A stretch of 5,168 nt of DNA from an uncultured Bacilli bacterium. Its GTDB lineage: Bacteria > Bacillota_I > Bacilli_A > RF39 > UBA660. Made by a program: the position numbers and the translations under genes. The stretch lies in NCBI GenBank assembly GCA_934090775.1, contig CAKOKF010000068.1, positions 1-5,168 of the forward strand. The letters are read 5' to 3'. The notes below the pieces were generated by a model. The model was not told where the DNA came from. It worked only from the letters and a program-made list of their open reading frames with translations, and made no database searches. Positions 1 to 5,168 of the stretch are shown in pieces. How positions within the stretch are numbered: position 1 is the stretch's first letter; each line of letters starts with the position of its first letter.

Positions 1-2082
1 GGTTAATACTCTACTCATTGGTTTATGCATAGTAACACCATTATTTATAGTTTCTTCTTGCATTTTTGCAAATGTTTTTCTATCCTGCAAATTCATAGTA
101 GCAAAATGAGACTCTTGTTCTTGTCTTTCTTCTCTTTTTCTTTCAAAAATGCTTTGATTATCTAATATATTTCTGCCTTTATATTCATTAATTAATCTAT
201 CAACACTTGGCATTGCTTCTTTGTAATATTTGCTGCCGACCTGTCTTATTTGTGCAATAGCAAGATCAAGATTAGCGACATTAGCTGATAAATTATATAA
301 TTGTCTTAAGCCACTATTTTGCTTACTTTCTCGTTCGTTTGCTGGTAAATAAGAACCATAAACATTAGCAATTTTCGATAATAAAACATCATAATTGGTT
401 GTCATGGCCATGGCCTTTTGCAATTCATTTTGACTATTAAATTTTTCACTGTTAGTTCTTTTTAAGAAAGTTCCAATATCAGCATTAAATAATAATTGAT
501 CTCTTTCTATCTCAGGAACATTAGCTAAAGCTCTTCTTACAAAGATAACATTAGGACCATAATTAGATTGATAGTTTGCCAATTTACCAGTTTGCTGATT
601 GATATCTCTAGCTACCATATCTACTAAGCCTTCGGTTATAAAATTACTAACAGCCTCACTTTTTAATTCGTTTGCTTTAGGTCTAATAAAGAAATGTAAA
701 AGTTCATGCGTAAGTAAACTATCAAAAGTTCTAGTAATGTCATTAAAAGAAATATTAGGATTTCTACTTAACATTGTTGAAAGATAAAAATGGATTTTAT
801 CATCGTTAAAGACCCTCCCACCATGAGCCAATGGCGTATTATTAACATCTAAAATCGTGCCGTTTGCTAATTGATTATTTTTATACTCAGTAGTATCAGC
901 ATCGACAATAACACAATTGTTTTCCTGCAATTCATGTAAATATTCCAACTGTTTTTCACTCATATCTTTGCCATACATTGATTTAATTATATCTAAATAT
1001 TCTTTAGCTCTATCATTCAAAATACTTGTTAAATATGTAGTCGTATATTTAGTATAATTAGTAAGCATATTTTTCACTAAATCATCATAGCTTGTAACTC
1101 CAAAAAAGGTATCTAGTGATTTCTTATCTTTTATTTCACTATTTAATAAGTAATTACCAAAGCTATCTAAAAATTTAGGGTTACTAATTGCATACTCAGA
1201 AAATAATCTAGCTATGATAAAGCGAAATTCGTTAGTAATATGTCTACCGTTGTGCAAAGAATAAAAACTTTCATAATCAAAAGAAACTTTTTCATCAGGC
1301 AAATAATTTTCTCGCCACTTAAAAGTATTATCTAACATACGTTTTTCATTCTCACTTAATTTTAAATAATCATCTTCCTTAAAAAAATAAGTTCCATTCT
1401 CTTTAAAATTATTTCTTAACTTTTTAACGAACCAATACTCATCCTTAAAGCGAAAAAGATTTTGTTGTTCAAACATGATTTCTCTTAAGTTTTGTAATTC
1501 AATATCACTTTGATTAAGAGGTCTTCTACCATTTTCATCTATAAGAATAGGTTGTTTTGAATTAACCAAGTATTGATAGAATGCTTGTTCTATTATTTTA
1601 GCTTCTACTTCATTATAAGTTCCAAAAGTAGCTGAAATACCATTCGTATTTTGATTTCTAATATAGTGAGCCATCTCATGAACAGCTGTTTTTAACCATT
1701 CAAAAGTGTTTGTAAACTCAGGTAAATAAATTACACCATCTTTTTGATAAGCTCGTTCTAAGCCTTTTTCTATTCTTAAATTTTTATAACCCCCAATTGA
1801 CAAACAATTTTTTATTACTTGTTTAGATACACCAATACTTTGGAAAAAATCAATTATCAGTTTCTCACATTGCTCTGGCAACAAAGCAACTTTTAAACCA
1901 TTTATTCCTTCAGGTAATTGATTTCCATTAACTAAGCCTTTATAATTTTGGCTGATTTTTTCAACTAATTCATAATAAAAATCTAATTCTTCTTGATTTT
2001 TATCATCTAACATCGCTGAAAAATCGCTATTTTTCATAATTTTCTCTATAAAATTATTTATGTTTTGTACTTTATCGTTCAT
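1..2082 (-). CDS. Large protein with two HExxH zinc-metalloprotease motifs, 3' end outside window
   Basis: The minus-strand frame is open from an ATG at 2082 to the window edge: 694 codons, no stop, C-terminus missing. I do not recognise the family. Two zincin-type sites are visible. Site 1 is AVHEMAHYIR (H135, E136, H139), followed by NEVEAK, where E158 or E160 could be the third zinc ligand. Site 2 is LLTHELLHFFIR (H459, E460, H463), followed by TEGLVDM (E484). The HExxH...E layout is that of gluzincin peptidases; site 1 also resembles M3 oligopeptidases and ImmA/IrrE proteins. Both sites would give HExxH-X20-E if E160 is used. The N-terminus (MNDKVQNINNF) has no signal peptide and no membrane segment is apparent, so a cytoplasmic location is inferred. 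Residues 646-657 are highly charged (Arg/Glu/Gln/Lys). The start is chosen for a weak AAAAGG 9 bases upstream; Met16 is an alternative. The open frame is certain, a metallopeptidase fold likely, and the substrate unknown. Confidence 0.85.
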   Translation of the reverse strand, partial: MNDKVQNINNFIEKIMKNSDFSAMLDDKNQEELDFYYELVEKISQNYKGLVNGNQLPEGINGLKVALLPEQCEKLIIDFFQSIGVSKQVIKNCLSIGGYKNLRIEKGLERAYQKDGVIYLPEFTNTFEWLKTAVHEMAHYIRNQNTNGISATFGTYNEVEAKIIEQAFYQYLVNSKQPILIDENGRRPLNQSDIELQNLREIMFEQQNLFRFKDEYWFVKKLRNNFKENGTYFFKEDDYLKLSENEKRMLDNTFKWRENYLPDEKVSFDYESFYSLHNGRHITNEFRFIIARLFSEYAISNPKFLDSFGNYLLNSEIKDKKSLDTFFGVTSYDDLVKNMLTNYTKYTTTYLTSILNDRAKEYLDIIKSMYGKDMSEKQLEYLHELQENNCVIVDADTTEYKNNQLANGTILDVNNTPLAHGGRVFNDDKIHFYLSTMLSRNPNISFNDITRTFDSLLTHELLHFFIRPKANELKSEAVSNFITEGLVDMVARDINQQTGKLANYQSNYGPNVIFVRRALANVPEIERDQLLFNADIGTFLKRTNSEKFNSQNELQKAMAMTTNYDVLLSKIANVYGSYLPANERESKQNSGLRQLYNLSANVANLDLAIAQIRQVGSKYYKEAMPSVDRLINEYKGRNILDNQSIFERKREERQEQESHFATMNLQDRKTFAKMQEETINNGVTMHKPMSRVLT

Positions 2083-2091
2083 GCTAACCAA

Positions 2092-2097
2092 CCTTTT
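2092..2097 (-). promoter_or_regulatory. Weak ribosome binding site of the double-HExxH gene
   Basis: The minus strand reads AAAAGG, 9 bases before the ATG at 2082. It matches only part of the Shine-Dalgarno consensus (the bases after it are TTGG rather than AGG), but the spacing is right. It supports the ATG at 2082 over the internal Met16 codon, which has only a purine-rich GAGAAAA nearby. Confidence 0.45.
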
Positions 2098-2119
2098 ATC
2101 TTACTAAATAACTATCAAT

Positions 2120-2128
2120 ATTTTAACA
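2120..2128 (-). promoter_or_regulatory. Possible extended -10 promoter for the double-HExxH gene
   Basis: The minus strand reads TGTTAAAAT: an extended -10 TG dinucleotide, one base, then TAAAAT, which matches five of six bases of TATAAT. With 17-base spacing the -35 position (2143-2148) reads TGGTAC, a poor match, so the call rests on the extended -10 element. Transcription would start near 2113 and give a leader of about 30 bases. The element lies just downstream of the smc terminator, where a new transcription unit would be expected. In DNA this AT-rich such matches arise by chance, so this is tentative. Confidence 0.35.
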
Positions 2129-2150
2129 TAACATTAAGTGTTGTACCACT

Positions 2151-2175
2151 AAAAAAAACTAGCTTCACACTAGTT
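2151..2175 (-). terminator. Rho-independent terminator of smc, overlapping its stop codon
   Basis: On the minus strand, AACTAG (2175-2170) pairs with CTAGTT (2162-2157) around a 7-base loop, TGTGAAG. A T·G wobble at the loop ends could add a seventh pair. A run of eight T residues (2158-2151) begins with the last two bases of the stem. The upstream arm contains the last sense codon (AAC, Asn983) and the TAG stop of smc. The stem is short and has only two G-C pairs, so termination may be incomplete. The plus strand has no T-run after the stem, so the terminator is one-directional. Confidence 0.6.
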
Positions 2176-5121
2176 ATCTTTGTTTTCTTCCATACGAACA
2201 CTTACTAATTTAGAAACGCCTTCTTCTTGCATTGTAATACCATACAAAGTATCAGCATATTCCATTGTTCTCTTTTTATGAGTAATAATTATAAATTGAG
2301 ATTTATCTTTTCTTGTTTCTAAGTATTTGCCAAATACATCGACATTTGCTTCATCTAAAGCTGCTTCTACTTCATCTAAAATAACAAATGGTACCGTTTT
2401 AACATTTAAAATAGCAAACAATAAGGAAATTGCTGTTAATGTTCTTTCTCCACCTGAGAAAAGGGTTATAGAACTTAATTTCTTTCCTGGCGGTTGAGCG
2501 ATTATTTCGACCCCGGTTTCTAATAAATTATCTTTATCCGTTAATTCTAAATGACCTTCGCCACCTCTAAATAAAATTTTAAATACTTTTTGAAATTCAT
2601 TATTAACTGCTTCAAAAGTAGCTTTAAATCTTTCTTTCATTATTTCATCTAAAGAAGCAATAGCTGTTTCTAATTCTTCTATCGATTTTACTAAATCATC
2701 TTTTTGCGTAGTCAAGAAGGTATATCTTTCGTTAACTCGTTCAAATTCGGCAATACTGCCTAAGTTTACTTCGCCTAATTCTTTAATACTACTCTTTAAT
2801 TTGCTTACTTGTAATCTTGTCGTTTCAATATCAATATTAGTATCAACTTCACGTAAAGCTTTTTCATAAGTCATTGTATATTCTTCATTTAAAGTTAATA
2901 AATAATTATCTAATTTAACATCATATTTACCTAAAGTAACTTCATTACTATTAAATTCACTATTATATTTATTTAAGTCTTTATTTTTATTTTTAATATT
3001 AAGTTCTAACTCAGCTAAATCCCCACGGGCTAGCTCTAATTTTTCCTTATAATCTTTAATAGTTCTTAATAAATTATCTTTTTGGCCATTCAAATCATAA
3101 TAAGTTTTTAAAATATTATCTAATTCTTGATCAACTGTATTATTTAAAATAGCTTCATTATTTTTTATTGTATTTTCTTTATCTTTATAATTATTTTTCA
3201 GTTCACTTAAACTAATATTCTTACGATTAATAGTTTCTTTTAATTCAATATATTCATTATTTATTTTATTTTTCTTATTTTTTAGTTCTTCTTGTTCTTG
3301 ATTTAAAGAATTGATTTTTGTTTCAATTACACGAATATTGGTTTCTAAATTAACTTTAGATGTTTCTAATTTTGTTAATTCATAACGGTCTTTTAAGATA
3401 CTATTACTATTTTTCTTAGCACCACCGCTGATTGAACCACCAGCATAAGAAATATCACCATCTAAAGAAACAATTTTATATTTATAATTTAAACGTTTAG
3501 CAATGTTATTTAAGGCATCAATGTCCTTAACAACAATAGTAGTCGCCAGTAAATTTTGCATAATATTATCATAAGCTGGATCATATTTTACTAAGTTATT
3601 AGCGATATCAACAAAACCAGACATATTTTTTAAGGTATCTAAAACATTACTATCTAAGTATTTAGGTTTAATAATATTAAGAGGTAAAAAGGTTGCCCGA
3701 CCTAGTCTTTGTTCTTTTAAATAGTTAATTGCTTGTTTAACTGATGTTTCATTATCAACTACTAAATAATTTAAACTGGCTCCTAAAGTTGTTTCAATGG
3801 CATTCATATAAATGTCATCAAAAGTAAGAAGTTTACCCACCGTATTATAAATACCTTTTAATCTTGGATTATTTAAAATTGATTTAACTGGTAACGGAAC
3901 ATTTACTTCATTTAAGATATTATTATTTAAAATATCCATTCTATTATTAAGTTCTAATAATTCTTTATTCTTGTTATTATACTCATTAGATTCTGCAACA
4001 TAATTTTTTCTTAAGATTAATTCTTCATTATCAATTGAATCTAAATTACTTTTTAATTTTTCTTTTTTACTATTTAAAATCTTTATTTCTTCTTCTAAAA
4101 AATTAATATTTTTACCAATACTTAAAATTTCTTCTTTTAGATTTAAAACATTATTTAAAGTTGCGTCATTGTTGCTATTTAATTTTTTACGTTCTAAAAT
4201 CATCGTCTTTTTAGCATTAGTATCAGCGATTTGTCTTTCTAGTTCAACTAAGTTTTGATTTAATTTATTTAAAGTTGTTTCTACTTCTAAGTTACTTAAT
4301 TTATTAACTTCTAACGTAGCAGTATCTTTACTTACTTTAGCATTTAATTCTTCTATTAATGTTTTTAATTCTTCATTACGAGCTTTTAATTTATTGTATT
4401 CTAAATTAATTTTCTTAATATCATTAACGATTAAAGCAATTTCTAAATTTTTTAAATTATCTTTGTATTCATTAAATTTCTTGGCTTTAATTGATTGTAC
4501 TCGTAAAGGTTCTAAAGAAGTTTCTAATTCACTAATTAAAAGATTAATTGTATTTAAATTATCTTTTGTTTTTTCTAACTTCCGCAAAGATTCTTCTTTA
4601 TGTTTTTTATATTTTAAAACGCCAGCTGCTTCTTCGATGATTACCCTTCTTGCTTCTGGTTTACTACTAACAATATCTTCAACCGTTCCTTGGGAAATAA
4701 TATTATAAGCATCACGAGAGGCGCCACTATCAATAAAAAGATCGGTTATATCTTTTAGTCTTACTTTCGTATTATTTAGATAATACTCATTTTCGCCGGT
4801 TCGATAAACTACTCTTTTTACTTCAATTTCATTAAATTCACTTTTTAAATAGTGATTACTATTATCAATAGTTAAAGCAACACTAGCTCGTGACATGGGG
4901 CTACGACTTTTAGAACCATTAAAAATAACATCACTCATTGAACCAGTTCCACGCAAAGTTTTAACAGATTGCTCACCTAAAACCCATTTAACAGCATCTA
5001 AAATATTACTTTTACCAGAGCCATTAGGACCAACAATACAGGTGATACCATCTTTAATATCTAGTTCAATTTTATCTGCAAACGATTTAAACCCCACTGC
5101 TTTAATACTTTTTAAATACAT
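2170..5121 (-). CDS. smc: Chromosome segregation ATPase SMC (condensin core subunit)
   Basis: This is a complete 983-residue SMC protein. SMC dimers associate with ScpA and ScpB, bind DNA and extrude loops to organise and separate sister chromosomes in the nucleoid. Motifs in order: FKSFADK (11-17), Walker A GPNGSGKS (31-38), arginine-finger region LRGTGS (R57), Q-loop ISQGTV (Q144), first coiled coil about 171-405, hinge about 406-575 with GGSISGG (561-567), second coiled coil about 576-815, signature LFSGGERTLTA (887-897), Walker B and D-loop VILDEVEAALDEAN (913-926; D916, E917), and H-loop ITHKK (H948). All catalytic residues are present. It is about 200 residues shorter than the Bacillus protein, with the loss shared between both coiled-coil arms; mycoplasma P115-type SMCs have a similar length. 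The ATG is supported by a strong Shine-Dalgarno and by the canonical N-terminus MYLKSIKAVGFKSF. The gene starts 11 bases after the upstream stop, indicating an operon with probable rnc. Confidence 0.98.
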   Translation of the reverse strand: MYLKSIKAVGFKSFADKIELDIKDGITCIVGPNGSGKSNILDAVKWVLGEQSVKTLRGTGSMSDVIFNGSKSRSPMSRASVALTIDNSNHYLKSEFNEIEVKRVVYRTGENEYYLNNTKVRLKDITDLFIDSGASRDAYNIISQGTVEDIVSSKPEARRVIIEEAAGVLKYKKHKEESLRKLEKTKDNLNTINLLISELETSLEPLRVQSIKAKKFNEYKDNLKNLEIALIVNDIKKINLEYNKLKARNEELKTLIEELNAKVSKDTATLEVNKLSNLEVETTLNKLNQNLVELERQIADTNAKKTMILERKKLNSNNDATLNNVLNLKEEILSIGKNINFLEEEIKILNSKKEKLKSNLDSIDNEELILRKNYVAESNEYNNKNKELLELNNRMDILNNNILNEVNVPLPVKSILNNPRLKGIYNTVGKLLTFDDIYMNAIETTLGASLNYLVVDNETSVKQAINYLKEQRLGRATFLPLNIIKPKYLDSNVLDTLKNMSGFVDIANNLVKYDPAYDNIMQNLLATTIVVKDIDALNNIAKRLNYKYKIVSLDGDISYAGGSISGGAKKNSNSILKDRYELTKLETSKVNLETNIRVIETKINSLNQEQEELKNKKNKINNEYIELKETINRKNISLSELKNNYKDKENTIKNNEAILNNTVDQELDNILKTYYDLNGQKDNLLRTIKDYKEKLELARGDLAELELNIKNKNKDLNKYNSEFNSNEVTLGKYDVKLDNYLLTLNEEYTMTYEKALREVDTNIDIETTRLQVSKLKSSIKELGEVNLGSIAEFERVNERYTFLTTQKDDLVKSIEELETAIASLDEIMKERFKATFEAVNNEFQKVFKILFRGGEGHLELTDKDNLLETGVEIIAQPPGKKLSSITLFSGGERTLTAISLLFAILNVKTVPFVILDEVEAALDEANVDVFGKYLETRKDKSQFIIITHKKRTMEYADTLYGITMQEEGVSKLVSVRMEENKDN

Positions 5122-5125
5122 AAAA

Positions 5126-5132
5126 TCTCCTA
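5126..5132 (-). promoter_or_regulatory. Ribosome binding site of smc
   Basis: The minus strand reads TAGGAGA, ending 4 bases before the ATG at 5121. It is a strong Shine-Dalgarno filling most of the 11-base gap after the upstream stop codon. It fixes the smc start and fits translation from a shared rnc-smc transcript. No promoter is visible here; it must lie beyond the window. Confidence 0.8.
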
Positions 5133-5168
5133 CTACTTGTTATTTGCTTTTTTGCTCAAGGCATCTTT
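5133..5168 (-). CDS. rnc: C-terminal tail of upstream gene, probably RNase III (partial)
   Basis: The last 11 codons and a TAG stop are visible on the minus strand, reading KDALSKKANNK. Only the extreme C-terminus is in the window, so the assignment rests on two points. First, the double-stranded-RNA-binding domain of RNase III typically ends in an Ala-rich helix of the form AAxxAL-x-K-L followed by a short basic tail, and KDALSKK fits that pattern. Second, rnc lies directly upstream of smc in many Firmicutes and Mollicutes. The stop lies 11 bases before smc, so the two are probably cotranscribed. RNase III cleaves double-stranded RNA in rRNA maturation and mRNA turnover. The peptide is too short to exclude another gene. 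Confidence 0.6.
   Translation of the reverse strand, partial: KDALSKKANNK

Noticed and set aside
403..415. Short tandem CATGGC CATGGC
   Set aside because: It is two copies of a 6-base unit within coding sequence (Ala-Met-Ala-Met) and shows no sign of a longer repeat or mobile element.
599..787. Plus-strand open frame of 62 codons
   Set aside because: It lies antisense inside the long double-HExxH gene, has no ribosome binding site or recognisable domain, and its composition is that expected of the reverse complement of the real gene.
2098..2118. TTGATA (2118-2113) and TAAGAT (2103-2098) on the minus strand as a -35/-10 pair
   Set aside because: The gap is only 9 bases, far short of the 16-18 needed for a sigma-70-type promoter.
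2130..2142. Imperfect palindrome AACACTTAATGTT on the minus strand, upstream of the possible -10 element, considered as an operator
   Set aside because: The arms are only four bases with a mismatch near the centre. In DNA this AT-rich such dyads are expected by chance, and no regulator gene is nearby.
4394..4708. Plus-strand open frame of 104 codons with a hydrophobic appearance
   Set aside because: It is antisense to the N-terminal coiled coil and head of smc. The Leu/Ile/Phe/Ser-rich composition is the reverse complement of Lys/Glu/Asn-rich coiled-coil codons, not evidence of a membrane protein.
2171..5121. Dense AT-rich near-repeats such as TTCTAATTC and TTTAAATT on the plus strand, considered as a repeat array
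   Set aside because: They are irregular in spacing and sequence, and are explained by heptad-patterned Glu/Leu/Lys/Asn codons of the SMC coiled coils. No CRISPR-like periodicity is present.

Overview
This is an AT-rich bacterial window in which every supported gene lies on the minus strand. Read in transcription order, it runs from right to left: the last codons of a gene that is probably rnc (RNase III), a complete smc (chromosome condensin ATPase), a short gap holding a terminator and a possible new promoter, and a long gene that leaves the window at position 1 without a stop codon.

The organism is probably a low-GC Firmicutes/Mycoplasmatota-type bacterium. The reasons are strong A/T bias, Lys/Asn/Ile/Leu-rich proteins, an rnc-smc arrangement typical of Bacilli and Mollicutes, and an SMC of 983 residues. 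That length is close to the roughly 980-residue SMC (P115) of mycoplasmas and well below the roughly 1190 residues of Bacillus. The four tryptophans I located (one in SMC, three in the long gene) are all encoded by TGG, and no in-frame TGA occurs. This favours the standard bacterial code over the mycoplasma code. A reduced gut lineage (RF39-like) or an Acholeplasma-like relative would fit, but this is inference.

Region by region: 5133-5168 is the tail of the upstream gene. An 11-base gap carries a good Shine-Dalgarno for smc. Positions 5121-2170 encode SMC, with all ATPase motifs and the hinge intact. Positions 2151-2175 form a short stem-loop with a U-tract that overlaps the smc stop codon. 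Positions 2083-2150 contain a possible extended -10 promoter and a weak Shine-Dalgarno. Positions 2082-1 encode at least 694 residues of an unrecognised protein with two separate zinc-protease motifs (HEMAH and HELLH), each followed by a glutamate at exactly the same spacing.

RNase III and SMC are housekeeping genes, and their adjacency is conventional. The double-zincin protein is the unusual part. It sits where ftsY often follows smc, has no visible secretion signal, and appears to be a separate transcription unit, so the sequence gives no direct functional link to chromosome organisation.
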